Below the pieces are notes generated by a model that saw only the letters and a program-made list of their open reading frames with translations, was not told the DNA's origin and did no database searches. Positions 24,709 through 36,399 of a DNA stretch of 46,580 nucleotides are shown one piece after another. The translations under genes and the position numbers were made by a program. Positions within the stretch are counted from its first letter, which is position 1. Every line of letters starts with the position of its first letter. Origin of the DNA: an uncultured Acidobacteriota bacterium (GTDB lineage Bacteria; Acidobacteriota; Terriglobia; Bryobacterales; Bryobacteraceae); NCBI GenBank assembly GCA_902825945.1, contig CADECY010000013.1, positions 1-46,580 on the forward strand. The letters are read 5' to 3'.

Positions 24709-25866
24709 TCAGCGCTTCGGCCAGCCTACGATCTTTGCCCGCTCGATCGATGCGGTGACGAGGAACGGCTCGGCCGAATAGGCTTTCGCCACGGCACCTT
24801 CGAACTCGATTTCAGTTCCAGCTTGTGCCTTCACCGGCATCGGAAGATCGAGTTGCAGGCGGATCTCAGCGACCCGGTCGGACAGGATCGCGACGAGGAT
24901 CTCGCGCGGCCGGCCCTCCGGCGACGCCGAGACCACCTTCCCCTTGAGCTTTGGCAGTGCGCTGTCCTTCATCTCCATGTCGAAGTAGGAGACTCCGTCG
25001 GGCGCCTGCAGCAGTTCCTTGGCACGAAGCCAGGCGTAGCGAACCGGATCGCTCTCGCGCAGTTTGTCCATCGCGGCCGCCTTCACTTCTCTGGCGGAGA
25101 GAATCGTGAAGCTATCGGAGGGGAACACCCGCGCGCCTGCGTCCCGATAGAGATCGTCGAGGCCTGCCTCCGAGCCGTGGTAGGCCACGTAGTTTTTCCT
25201 GACGAACGCCTCGAGATGTTGCCTTGCGGTGGCCGCGAGCGCGTCCGGGCCGGTGTAGCGCGCCGCGCGCGCCAAGTGATGGAAAGCGAGCACCTGCTTT
25301 TCGGCGATCTTCTGAGCGAGTAGCGCAGAGCCGAGCCAGTAGGACGCGAGTCCGCTCTCCGGAGTTAGACGCAGCGACTCGGCGAGTTCGGTTTCGGCCT
25401 CGGCATGACGTTTTCGGAAATACGCGATCCAGCCGAGCGTCTTGTGTGCCGGTCCCTCCAGCTCCTTGTTGCCCGCGCCCGCTTTCAGAAGCGCCGCAGC
25501 CGCCTTCTCACCCCGCGCGAGTTTCGCCTCATCGGTGGAGCCGGCGGCGAATGTCGTCAGGAAGAAAAGTCCGCTGACGTCGTTCGGGCTCAGATCCACG
25601 AGCTCGCCCGCGGCGGACCAGAGGTCCTCCGGCCTGCTGAGTTGTTGATAGGTGTTGACCAACACCTGTTGCCGGTCCACCTTGAACGCGGAGTCCGGGT
25701 ACTTGGATTTCCATTCGAGCAGGATGGGGAGCTTCTTCTTCCAATCCTGTTCCTGATTCACGGCCGTGAGCAGGTCGAACTCTTCCTGAGTCTTCGCTTG
25801 TCGCGGCGCCTGTTGCGCTAGGAGCCATCCGGCCATCGCCGGAAGCAGCAGAGTCTTGCTAACCAC
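24709..25866 (-). CDS. Secreted TPR-like protein
   Basis: Protein of 385 residues. The start is GTG 25866, fixed by GGAGG at 25877-25873 six bases upstream; an in-frame ATG further out would add unlikely residues. Signal peptide: VSKTLLLPAMAGWLLAQ. Residues about 25-220 are helical with TPR-like spacing (LLEWKSKYPDSAFKVDRQQVL, ETELAESLRLTPESGLASYWLGSALLA, in parts). The last 90 residues are a small beta domain (FDMEMKDSALPKLKGKVVSASPEG, AGTEIEFEGAVAKAYSAEPFLVTASIE). The pattern is recurrent in Acidobacteria, but no activity is known. A periplasmic protein-binding role is a reasonable guess. It is convergent with the PEP-CTERM gene. Confidence 0.8.
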   Translation of the reverse strand: MVSKTLLLPAMAGWLLAQQAPRQAKTQEEFDLLTAVNQEQDWKKKLPILLEWKSKYPDSAFKVDRQQVLVNTYQQLSRPEDLWSAAGELVDLSPNDVSGLFFLTTFAAGSTDEAKLARGEKAAAALLKAGAGNKELEGPAHKTLGWIAYFRKRHAEAETELAESLRLTPESGLASYWLGSALLAQKIAEKQVLAFHHLARAARYTGPDALAATARQHLEAFVRKNYVAYHGSEAGLDDLYRDAGARVFPSDSFTILSAREVKAAAMDKLRESDPVRYAWLRAKELLQAPDGVSYFDMEMKDSALPKLKGKVVSASPEGRPREILVAILSDRVAEIRLQLDLPMPVKAQAGTEIEFEGAVAKAYSAEPFLVTASIERAKIVGWPKR

Positions 25867-25993
25867 GTTACGCCTCCATTCGGGTGTCGAGGAATCACTC
25901 TGCGCATGTCGAGAGTATAGACTCAGCGGACCCGGAGTGGAAGGGGGGGGACGCGAAAAATTCACAATCGCGTCCCGCGACGTGGTTGCGGCC

Positions 25994-28900
25994 TCAGTAG
26001 AGGAACTTCAATCCGAGTTGCATGACCCTGGGCAGGTTCTCGTTGGAGGTAATCGTTCCAAACGCCGCCGTTCCGAAGGTTGTTCCTGGATTTCCCCAAT
26101 TCGGATGATTGGTGAAGTTGAAAAACTCGGCCCGGAACTGGAAGGCTTTCGTTTCGGTGACCCGAAACATCTTGGCGAACGACATGTCGACGTTGCGGTT
26201 GCCGGGTCCGATGAGGATATTCCGGCCCCCGTTGCCGATCTGATAGAGCGCGGGCGACTGGAACGCCGTGGTGTCGAAGAAGCGGGCGCGGGTCCGCTCG
26301 CTGCGCGGCAGCGTCGGCTCCTTGATGCGGTTCGGCACCTGCGTGTATCCACCGCCGGTGTTCAGGTTGTCGCCCAGAACACCGATCGTGATCGGGTTAC
26401 CGGTGCGGAACACGAGCATGCCGCTGGCCTGCCAACCGCCGAGAATCCCGTTCACCGCGGCATTCGCGCCCGATCCGAACTTGCGTCCGCGCCCGAACGG
26501 AATCTCCCACACGCCCGCGATGTTGTAGCGGTGCGCCAGATGGAAGCCCGACAACGCCTTGTTCAGCGGATAGTTGCGAAGATCGATGATACCGCTGTTG
26601 TCGATGGTGCGAGCCCAGGTGTAGTTCATGACCATCGAGAGGCCGCTGGAGAAATTCTTCTGGAGCGTGGTCTCGAGCCCGTGATAGGTGGCGAATCCTT
26701 CCGACTGCGCGATCCGGTTGGAGGCGATGTTCTGGAACGGCCGCCGTGCCTGCACCGCGCCCGCGCCTGGCTCTGGAGCATTCCCTTCGCGATAGATCGA
26801 CAGGCCGGTGGACTTGGTCCCGACGTATCCGGCCTTGGCCACCCAGTTCTCGCCGAGCGTCCGTTCGAGGTAGAAGTTCCACTGCTGGATGTAGGCGTCT
26901 TTCATGTTGACATCCACCGACGTCAACGCAGGACGGCTTCCCGGCGCCACGAAGTTGACCACCGGCGTCAGGTCGTCGATCGGATAGGTAACGCGGTCGG
27001 TCTCGGTGACCGCGAGGACGACGTCACCGGTCCGGATGTTCGGCGTGTTGATCGACAAGCTGATCGACTCCTGTTGCGAGACCTTCTGGAAGAAGACTCC
27101 GTAGGCGCCACGCACCACCGTGTTCGGCATGGCGTGGAAGGCGAAGCCGAAGCGTGGGGCGAAGTTGTTGTTGTCGTTGCGAGCCAGTCCGCGTCCGATG
27201 TCGCTCGGCCGGTCGGCCGGCGTGAAGATCCTGCCCCGGCCCGGACCCTCGATCAGGTAGTTCGAGATCCGGTCGCGGTTGGCGAAGGGCCTGCCCATCC
27301 ACTCGTAGCGCAGACCCATGTTGAGCGTCAGTCTGCGGTTCACCTTCCAATCGTCCTGAAACCACGGCATGGCGTGGCTGTTGCGGAAGTTCGGGTCGAA
27401 GATGTCGATGCTCGCGAGAATCTGGCGGGGAAGCCCCATCAGCGCGTCCGCCATCGCGAATCCGCGCGAGATGCCCGCTGCCGCGGTCCACTGGCCGTTG
27501 AAGCTGTGCTGGCCCACCGGCCGGATCGCTTCGGGGAAAGTGTCGCGATAACGGTTGCCCGTGAAGCCGGCTCGAAGCGTGTGCTTTCCGCGGACCATCA
27601 TCAGCGAATTGTGAAGCTGGAAGATCTCGTCTTTCCAGCCACGCGGCCCGGAGACCCCTTGTCCCTGCGTCTGTCCGTTCGGATTCCCGAAGAGACTGAA
27701 ATCCTGCACGGAGAAATACGGCGCGTGGTAGCAGGCTGGATCGCGGCAGGTTCCCTTGAGCCCGAGTTCGGTGGCGACATCGCGCTTGAACGCGCTTTCG
27801 ACGAGTTCGAACTGCGAGAAGCGGCTGTAGCCGAAACGGAATTCGTTCACGGTGGTCGAGTTCAGCGTGTGTGACCAGTTGAACATGGCATGATTGCCGC
27901 GCAACTCGTGGCTGTAGCCGAACTTGGGCCATACCGGCGGCCCGATCGTCGTCGTGTCGGAGATTGTGTAACGGCCGTAGATGCGGTCATTCGAGCCGAG
28001 GTTGTAGTCGATGCGTGAAAGGAACTGATCGGTGCGAGTGCGCTGCGGCTCGAGCGATTGATAGTTCGCGTTGGGAAGTATGCCGCCAATTCCGGCCCGG
28101 ATCGGCAGCGGTACGAACTCGCCGATGAACTTCACCGGCAGCGGATGCATTCGGCTCTTCGGAAGGATGTTGCCCGCGAACGGGGTGCGGTTGGTCCAGT
28201 CGTAGATCGGAATCGGAGTGCGGCTGGAGTTGTCGGTGCCGAGCAACGAAGAAAAGTCGCCGTCACGCATCGCCGCCGTGGGAACGGTGGTGTTCTGCGT
28301 GAAGCCCTGCCGAAGCCGCATGCCTTCGAGCGAGGTGAAGTAGAAGAGCTTGTCCCTCTTGATCGGGCCACCGATCGTTCCGCCGAACGTGTTGCGATTC
28401 AACTGCGCCTTGCGGTCGGCAAAGCTGTCGCGCGCGTCCCAGTAATCGTTTCTCACGAACTCGAACAGAGCGCCGTGAATCCGGTTGGTGCCCGACTTCG
28501 TCACGACGTTCAGGAAGCCGCCTGCTTCGGCGCCGAACTCCGCGCTGTAGTTCGCGGTCTCGACCTTGATCTCCTGGATCGAATCGACCGACGGAGCGAA
28601 GATGTTGGTCTGGTGAGCGGCTTCCTTTCCAGGCAAGCCGTCGAACAGGTACTGGTTGTAGGTCGGGTTGTGGCCGTGAACGCTGAACGAGCCCTGCCAG
28701 GTTCCGCGCTCGGTCTGATGGCGGCGATTGCCGTTGCTTTCCGAAACACCGGCCGACAGCAGAGTGAGCTGCATGAAGTCGCGCGCGGCGAGCGGAAGCT
28801 CGACGATGCGTTTGTTCTCGATGAGACTGCCAATTTGAGAATCGCTTGTCTGCAGCAGTGGTGCTGACGCGGCGGAGACCTCCACCGTCTCCGAGAGTTG

Positions 28901-29212
28901 TCCGGGCTCGAGACGCAGGTTCATCTCGACACTTTGGTTGACGTCTACCTTGATCTCGTCCGTGGTGGATTTCTTGAATCCCGTGAATTCGGCCGTGATG
29001 CGGTAGGTTCCCACCGTGAGATTGGGAAACGAATACTGGCCGGCGTCATTCGTCTCGGTTTGGATAAGGGTTCCCCGGTTGACGTCCGCGACCGAGACCT
29101 TGACGTTGGGGATGACGGCGTCGGATGTGTCGCGAACGGTGCCACGAATCCGGGATGATACCTGAGCATTCCCGATCACGGCCACCAGTGCGAAGAGAAA
29201 GAAGCGTTTCAT
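25994..29212 (-). CDS. Oar-like TonB-dependent receptor (second copy)
   Basis: Outer-membrane protein of 1072 residues. The start at 29212 is chosen for the signal peptide MKRFFLFALVAVIGNAQ and GGAGG seven bases upstream. Residues about 18-100 are the carboxypeptidase-regulatory-like domain (IRGTVRDTSDAVIPNVKVSV, GQYSFPNLTVGTYRITAEF). The plug follows (YNQYLFDGLPG, VETANYSAEFGAEAGGFLNVVTKSGTN). The barrel ends MQLGLKFLY with a terminal aromatic. It shares architecture but little exact sequence with the receptor at 6913-10218, so it is a diverged paralogue with another ligand. CRDPACYH near residue 520 may form an extracellular disulfide. Function: TonB-driven uptake of a large compound; ligand unknown. 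It is divergent from pyruvate phosphate dikinase. Confidence 0.93.
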   Translation of the reverse strand: MKRFFLFALVAVIGNAQVSSRIRGTVRDTSDAVIPNVKVSVADVNRGTLIQTETNDAGQYSFPNLTVGTYRITAEFTGFKKSTTDEIKVDVNQSVEMNLRLEPGQLSETVEVSAASAPLLQTSDSQIGSLIENKRIVELPLAARDFMQLTLLSAGVSESNGNRRHQTERGTWQGSFSVHGHNPTYNQYLFDGLPGKEAAHQTNIFAPSVDSIQEIKVETANYSAEFGAEAGGFLNVVTKSGTNRIHGALFEFVRNDYWDARDSFADRKAQLNRNTFGGTIGGPIKRDKLFYFTSLEGMRLRQGFTQNTTVPTAAMRDGDFSSLLGTDNSSRTPIPIYDWTNRTPFAGNILPKSRMHPLPVKFIGEFVPLPIRAGIGGILPNANYQSLEPQRTRTDQFLSRIDYNLGSNDRIYGRYTISDTTTIGPPVWPKFGYSHELRGNHAMFNWSHTLNSTTVNEFRFGYSRFSQFELVESAFKRDVATELGLKGTCRDPACYHAPYFSVQDFSLFGNPNGQTQGQGVSGPRGWKDEIFQLHNSLMMVRGKHTLRAGFTGNRYRDTFPEAIRPVGQHSFNGQWTAAAGISRGFAMADALMGLPRQILASIDIFDPNFRNSHAMPWFQDDWKVNRRLTLNMGLRYEWMGRPFANRDRISNYLIEGPGRGRIFTPADRPSDIGRGLARNDNNNFAPRFGFAFHAMPNTVVRGAYGVFFQKVSQQESISLSINTPNIRTGDVVLAVTETDRVTYPIDDLTPVVNFVAPGSRPALTSVDVNMKDAYIQQWNFYLERTLGENWVAKAGYVGTKSTGLSIYREGNAPEPGAGAVQARRPFQNIASNRIAQSEGFATYHGLETTLQKNFSSGLSMVMNYTWARTIDNSGIIDLRNYPLNKALSGFHLAHRYNIAGVWEIPFGRGRKFGSGANAAVNGILGGWQASGMLVFRTGNPITIGVLGDNLNTGGGYTQVPNRIKEPTLPRSERTRARFFDTTAFQSPALYQIGNGGRNILIGPGNRNVDMSFAKMFRVTETKAFQFRAEFFNFTNHPNWGNPGTTFGTAAFGTITSNENLPRVMQLGLKFLY

Positions 29213-29636
29213 TGGCGAGCCTCCGTGTCGAGAAGTATATATCGTCTGTATGATGGTGTGGGGCGCGGCCTCGCCAGTGGCGCCAGGCGGCCCGGAGCCC
29301 GATGACGGTGAATGAGGATGGTGCATAGTGACACCGCCGGAGTTGAAGCGAAGACCGTGCGGCAGAGTGTCACCCTTCCGTCTGCCGTTATCGGAGTGGA
29401 AGGCAACCCCGAAGTTTGCCTTGGATCTGGCTTGACCTGGATCGGATCGTCTCCGCCTCCGCGTAGTGCGCCCGGCCCGGCTTCCGATTCTCCGGCCCCG
29501 CCATCGTAGAATAGAAGGTTATCCACCTCAGCTTCAGGCGCTTCCGGCTCGAATCGAACGCCACGCTTGCGTGATGCGCGCGGAACCCGCCATCCCCACA
29601 ACCATTTCCACACGACACAAGGAGCCAATCCGAGCA
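29213..29636. promoter_or_regulatory. Divergent spacer between the Oar-like receptor and ppdK
   Basis: This 424-bp stretch has no gene I can support. For the plus strand, TAGAAT at 29507-29512 is a fair -10 box, which would give ppdK a leader of about 118 bases; GGAG at 29621-29624 is a distant Shine-Dalgarno. For the minus strand, AT-rich TATATA around 29236-29243 lies shortly upstream of the receptor ribosome site. No strong operator dyad was seen. Confidence 0.35.
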
Positions 29637-32381
<2,745 letters not shown>

Positions 32382-32395
32382 TTTGTCTTGATGCG

Positions 32396-32426
32396 AGCGG
32401 GCCGGGAGGAGGACTCCTGGCCCGCT
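32396..32426 (+). terminator. Hairpin downstream of ppdK
   Basis: AGCGGGCC (32396-32403) pairs perfectly with GGCCCGCT (32419-32426). AGGA (32407-32410) and TCCT (32415-32418) can close the inner part around GGAC, with GGG bulged. It lies 15 bp after the ppdK stop. A weak T-containing tail (TCGTGTCTGTGG) follows, so it is a probable but not classical terminator. Confidence 0.55.
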
Positions 32427-32535
32427 TCGTGTCTGTGGCTACGATCGCCACGGTCATCGGCTCCATCTGGGCGGATTTTACACAACTTAACGCGCGCGGA
32501 CGAATCGGCGGAGTGTTCGGAGGGGTTCTTCGTAC

Positions 32536-34413
32536 ATGCTTCGGGCACGGCCGGCTTACGCTTGGCTTCCAATCATGATTGCTGTCCCGGTTCTTGCGCA
32601 AGTGGGCGGCGTTCTCTCGAGAAAAGAGGCCCGGTCCTTCGAGGGCTATGATCTAGTCGCGCCGATCGAGAGCACCAAGGCGTACCTGATGGACTCCACG
32701 GGGAAGATCGTCCATCAATGGGAGACGGGTGAACTGCCAGCATTATCAACCTATCTCTTACCGAACGGACGCCTGTTGCGTACCGTGACGGTTCAGGGCG
32801 AGACCTCGATCATCCGTACAGGTGGGGGAGCCGGAGGCGAAGTGAACGAGTTCGACTGGGACGGAAAGCTGACGTGGACCTTTCGTTACCTGGGGCCCGA
32901 TGTCCGGTTGCATCACGACATTGCACCCCTGCCGAACGGGAACATCCTGATGGTTGCGTGGGAGCGGAAGAGCGCGGCGGAAGCGATCGCGGCGGGACGG
33001 TTGCCCCAGTACCTCGCCGCAAGCGGCGGCTCCATCTGGCCGGACCATGTCATCGAAGTATCGCGTGATAGCGGAGGCATTGTCTGGGAATGGCACGTAT
33101 GGGATCACTTGATTCAGGATGCCGATCGCACGAAACCCAATTTCGGGAACGTGCAAGATCATCCCGAACGGATCGACGTGAACTTCAATGGGGACCGGGC
33201 GAATCCACTCCAGAACCGCTCGCCCGACTGGAATCACGTCAACTCGGTGAGCTACAACGAGGAGCTCGACCAGATAATGCTCAGCGTGCCCACCTTCGGT
33301 GAAATCTGGGTCATCGACCACTCAACGACCACCGAGCAGGCGCGAGGAACATCCGGCGGCCGGTACGGAAAGGGCGGCGACCTGCTCTACCGTTGGGGCA
33401 ACCCGCAGTCGTACCATGCGGGAACCGAGGCGGACAGGCAGTTCTACTTCCAGCACAGCGCACACTGGGTAGCGGACGATCTGGCGGGGGGCGGCAACAT
33501 GCTGATCTTTGACAATGGTCAGGGGCGGCCCGCGGGTGAGTACTCGCGCGTAATCGAGATCGTGCCGCCCGTCATTTCGGATGGGGCGTATCTTCGCGAG
33601 GGCGCACGCTGGGGACCCACTGGCCCGTCGTGGACCTACCAGCATCTCGCTCTTGCGGCGAGAGTCCGCAGCGGGGCCCAGCGGCTCCCGAACGGGAACA
33701 CGCTCATATGCGATGGTGTGAATGGACGGCTCATTGAGGTGGAGCCGGGTGGCGAAGCCGTCTGGGAGTTGTTGGCTACTCTGCCTTCGAACGCCATAGA
33801 TGGGGTGACGGAGTTATTCCGTGTGCTCCGGTATCCGCCTTCTTACCCTGGATTGATGTTGCTCGGTCAGAGTGGCGCCGGGCAGCTCGTTGCCGTCAAC
33901 GCCGCCGGGCACTTGCACGGCCCCCTCGCGCCAGGACAATTGGTGCTCTTGCGCGGGGGGGCGGCCCAGGCGGCGGAGATCGAACTGATCGATGACAGGA
34001 ACCAATCGTACGTGATGTCAATCATCAGCGTGACGCAGCACGGCTCCGTGGCGCGAATCCCGCCGGAAGTCCCGATTGGCAGCGGCACGATCCGGTCAGG
34101 TGAGAAGAGTGTTCGTGTTGTCATTGGAAGCGCCGCACCGGGGCTCTTCGATGGTTCGTCCACGGAAACGGTGACTCCGGATGGGCTGAACGTCGAAGTG
34201 AAGGCGACTGGCACCGAGCGGGCGCGCTCGTTGACGGCTTACCTCGGAGGGCGGAGGGCCCCGGTATCCGTGAAGGCATTCGGGCAGGGAATTGAGACTC
34301 TCGCGATCGGTCCAGTTGCAGGCGTTGCGGCCAACGAAGGGCTCGAACTGCTGGTAGTCGCCGATGGAATCGCGTCGAACCGGATCAACACTCCGCGACA
34401 ACAGGAGCAGTGA
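32536..34413 (+). CDS. Arylsulfotransferase (ASST)-like secreted protein with C-terminal Ig-like segment
   Basis: Protein of 625 residues with a signal peptide (about 1-21, ending VLAQ). Residues about 35-435 form a propeller resembling arylsulfate sulfotransferases: GYDLVAPIESTKAYLMD, LHHDIAPLPNGNILMVAWE, WNHVNSVSYNEELDQIMLSV, QHSAHWVADD and QRLPNGNTLICDG, with several conserved His that could carry the sulfuryl group. Residues about 455-620 look like a reduced form of the acidobacterial C-terminal domain related to TIGR03437 (LAPGQLVLLRGG, SAAPGLFDG, EGLELLVVADGIASNR). Family members move sulfate between phenols, but many propeller relatives have unknown substrates. A GGAGGGG ribosome site lies about 10 bp before the ATG. 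A small hairpin (ACGCGG/CCGCGT, 34420-34436) follows the stop. Confidence 0.82.
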   Translation: MLRARPAYAWLPIMIAVPVLAQVGGVLSRKEARSFEGYDLVAPIESTKAYLMDSTGKIVHQWETGELPALSTYLLPNGRLLRTVTVQGETSIIRTGGGAGGEVNEFDWDGKLTWTFRYLGPDVRLHHDIAPLPNGNILMVAWERKSAAEAIAAGRLPQYLAASGGSIWPDHVIEVSRDSGGIVWEWHVWDHLIQDADRTKPNFGNVQDHPERIDVNFNGDRANPLQNRSPDWNHVNSVSYNEELDQIMLSVPTFGEIWVIDHSTTTEQARGTSGGRYGKGGDLLYRWGNPQSYHAGTEADRQFYFQHSAHWVADDLAGGGNMLIFDNGQGRPAGEYSRVIEIVPPVISDGAYLREGARWGPTGPSWTYQHLALAARVRSGAQRLPNGNTLICDGVNGRLIEVEPGGEAVWELLATLPSNAIDGVTELFRVLRYPPSYPGLMLLGQSGAGQLVAVNAAGHLHGPLAPGQLVLLRGGAAQAAEIELIDDRNQSYVMSIISVTQHGSVARIPPEVPIGSGTIRSGEKSVRVVIGSAAPGLFDGSSTETVTPDGLNVEVKATGTERARSLTAYLGGRRAPVSVKAFGQGIETLAIGPVAGVAANEGLELLVVADGIASNRINTPRQQEQ

Positions 34414-34575
34414 CGCTGAACGCGGCCGGACCGCGTCTCCTGGAGCTTCGAGCAAATGCCGTCAGGCCTGCCGCGAACGGACTTCCCGGACGGAAGGCGA
34501 TTACTCTGAGTCCGTGGCGCGGTTTGGCGCGCCGCTCGGTCGCGGAAGAGTCGACGCCGTGAGAAACAGTTCTTG

Positions 34576-35043
34576 CTACAACTCCCGGAACCATCGGATG
34601 TGCCGCGCCACCTCCACGAAGCCCTCGGACTCGTAGAGGTGATTGCCCACGTCGTTGTCGGTGAGGCACTCGAGATTGACGTAGCGGCATCCCTTCGACC
34701 GGAGATGCTCCATCATCCCGCGCAACATCTCGCGTCCGAACCCGTGGCCTTGCCTTTGCTGCGCCACCGCGAGAATGTCAATGAGTCCGGTGGCCGCCAG
34801 TGAATCGATGAGTCCGCTCGCGAACGCGACCACTTGGCCTTCGGCTTCGCCGACGAGAATGATCTGGGTCTCGAAGATCTTCGCCATCCGCGCTTGCCAT
34901 CGCCGACGCCAATCGACGCCGTTGAGCGGCCCCATTCGCGCATCGAGCCTCTTCATCCAGGTGATCGGCTCGAAGGCATCGATCACCATCGTCTCGAGCA
35001 TCGGATACTCAGCCGGATCGGCGAGGCGGAAGGACAGGGCCAT
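34576..35043 (-). CDS. GNAT-family N-acetyltransferase
   Basis: Protein of 155 residues with the GNAT fold: acceptor side FRLADPAEYPMLETMVIDAF at the front, strand 4 ATGLIDILAVAQQRQGHGFGREMLRGMMEHL (in parts: TGLIDILAVA, QQRQGHGFGREML, RGMMEHL) with the acetyl-CoA pyrophosphate loop Q/R-x-x-G-x-G, then NLECLTDNDVGNHLYESEGFVEV. The start is ATG 35043, 7 bp past the stop of the upstream sigma factor gene, so the two form a unit. It transfers acetyl from acetyl-CoA to an amine; the substrate cannot be read. The C-terminal RHIRWFREL is short and regular, so the protein looks complete. Confidence 0.88.
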   Translation of the reverse strand: MALSFRLADPAEYPMLETMVIDAFEPITWMKRLDARMGPLNGVDWRRRWQARMAKIFETQIILVGEAEGQVVAFASGLIDSLAATGLIDILAVAQQRQGHGFGREMLRGMMEHLRSKGCRYVNLECLTDNDVGNHLYESEGFVEVARHIRWFREL

Positions 35044-35050
35044 GAATTTC

Positions 35051-36289
35051 TCATGATAGCCGGTGCTCGATTTCCAGGAGCGGAACCGCCTCCCCGGAGC
35101 GAGCCTCCGCCCACGGCTCGAGAAAGATCCGGATGTGCGCGCCGCTGCCATCGCGTAGGATGCCTCCGCGCGCCGAGTTCCTCGCGATCGCGCCGAAGCG
35201 CATGTCGAGCGCGGAGCGGTAGCGCGGCTCGCCGTGCGGTGTAAATCGCGGGGCCACTCCGGGAACCACGGCGGATGCAATCTGTTCGAGCATCTCCTGA
35301 ACCTCGCGCAATTCAACGGCTTCGTGCTCGAGGTCGAGCACGTCACTGAACCGCATGCCTTCCATCGAACTCCGGAGACTCGGCTCGTCCGGTGATGCGA
35401 GAACGATCTCGCGCATTCCCGAGTGCGAGGATTGATGAATCAGTGCTCGCGCGGCACGAATCCGGGGCGGACGGCCGAATCCAACGAGTGCGGCTCGAAT
35501 CAGCGCCGCGGTTGCGCCGACCGGGTGGGCCGGATCGGCGGCCCGCGCCGATGATCCGGAGAATCGCGCGGCTATTTCGCGCACCGCTGGCGGCAGCGGC
35601 GAAAGTTCGCGCCGGAGTCGCTCGTTCAGTTCCTCCGATGGCGGACGCAGTCCGAGTGCTCCGCGCAAGGCGCCGTGCGTTTCGCCGCTGTCGAGCAACC
35701 GCATCAATCCCACGATTCGTTCTTCCCTTTCCGGGTTCGTCATGATCCTTACGCCTCCTTCGAGCATTTGTTCGACCGAATGACGGATACGCTTTCGGGC
35801 GTCGTGCAGTCGCCGCCGCAGCGTTCCCGGCGGTACGTTCAGAAAAGCCGCGGCCGCATCGGTTGCGTACCCTTCGAAGTACACCAGCGCGACGGCCTCC
35901 CTCGCCACCTCCGGCAGTTCGAGGGCCGCCCTGCGGATAAGCGCCGCGAGTTCGGAACGCTCGAGAGCCGGCTCGAGGCCTTCGGCCGGATCGGCGGGTT
36001 CCATCACCGCGGCCTGCGTCACGCGTGAACGCCGGATCGCGCGCGCCCGGCGGATGGCGATCGTACGAAGCCATGGGCCAAAGCGTTCGAGGTCGCGCAA
36101 GGAGGCGAGCCCGGCCATCGCCTGCTCGAACGCCTCCGACGCGGCGTCTTCGGCGGCGGCGAAATCGCCCGTCACACCGAACGCAGCCGCCCTGGCCGCG
36201 CGCCAGTATCGCGCATACAACCCCGCGATCGCGCTCGCGTCGCCTTGCCGGGCCCGCTCCGCCATTTCGCGTTCCGGAATTTCTGTCAT
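35051..36289 (-). CDS. ECF sigma factor with long C-terminal extension
   Basis: Protein of 412 residues. Residues about 1-175 are a sigma-70 region 2 (DFAAAEDAASEAFEQAM, RFGPWLRTIAIRRARAIRRS) and region 4 (LPEVAREAVALVYFEGYATDAAAAFLNVPPGTLRRRLHDARKRIR, in parts). The remaining 235 residues, starting near MTNPEREERIVGLMRLLDSGE, have no membrane segment and include AVREIAARFSGSSARAADPAHPVGATAALIRA (in parts) and a beta-rich end. I do not recognise this extension; several ECF groups carry C-terminal domains that hold the sigma factor inactive, which is the likeliest role. An internal Met could instead start a separate protein, but no stop separates the two parts. It is followed 7 bp later by the GNAT gene. 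Confidence 0.85.
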   Translation of the reverse strand: MTEIPEREMAERARQGDASAIAGLYARYWRAARAAAFGVTGDFAAAEDAASEAFEQAMAGLASLRDLERFGPWLRTIAIRRARAIRRSRVTQAAVMEPADPAEGLEPALERSELAALIRRAALELPEVAREAVALVYFEGYATDAAAAFLNVPPGTLRRRLHDARKRIRHSVEQMLEGGVRIMTNPEREERIVGLMRLLDSGETHGALRGALGLRPPSEELNERLRRELSPLPPAVREIAARFSGSSARAADPAHPVGATAALIRAALVGFGRPPRIRAARALIHQSSHSGMREIVLASPDEPSLRSSMEGMRFSDVLDLEHEAVELREVQEMLEQIASAVVPGVAPRFTPHGEPRYRSALDMRFGAIARNSARGGILRDGSGAHIRIFLEPWAEARSGEAVPLLEIEHRLS

Positions 36290-36399
36290 TCACCGACCAG
36301 TGTATTTCCGCGGGGGAATTGTTCACCTTGTCGTCGCGAAATCAGCGCCGTGGCCCTCCGGCACGATGCCGGTCCGCGGGCAGCGTTACCATGTTCTTC

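Noticed and set aside
25856..27874. A 672-codon open frame on the plus strand
   Set aside because: It lies antisense to the Oar-like receptor at 25994-29212, is Arg/Val/Asp-heavy without any domain pattern, and arises from high GC third-position bias. The receptor has clear domains and a ribosome site.
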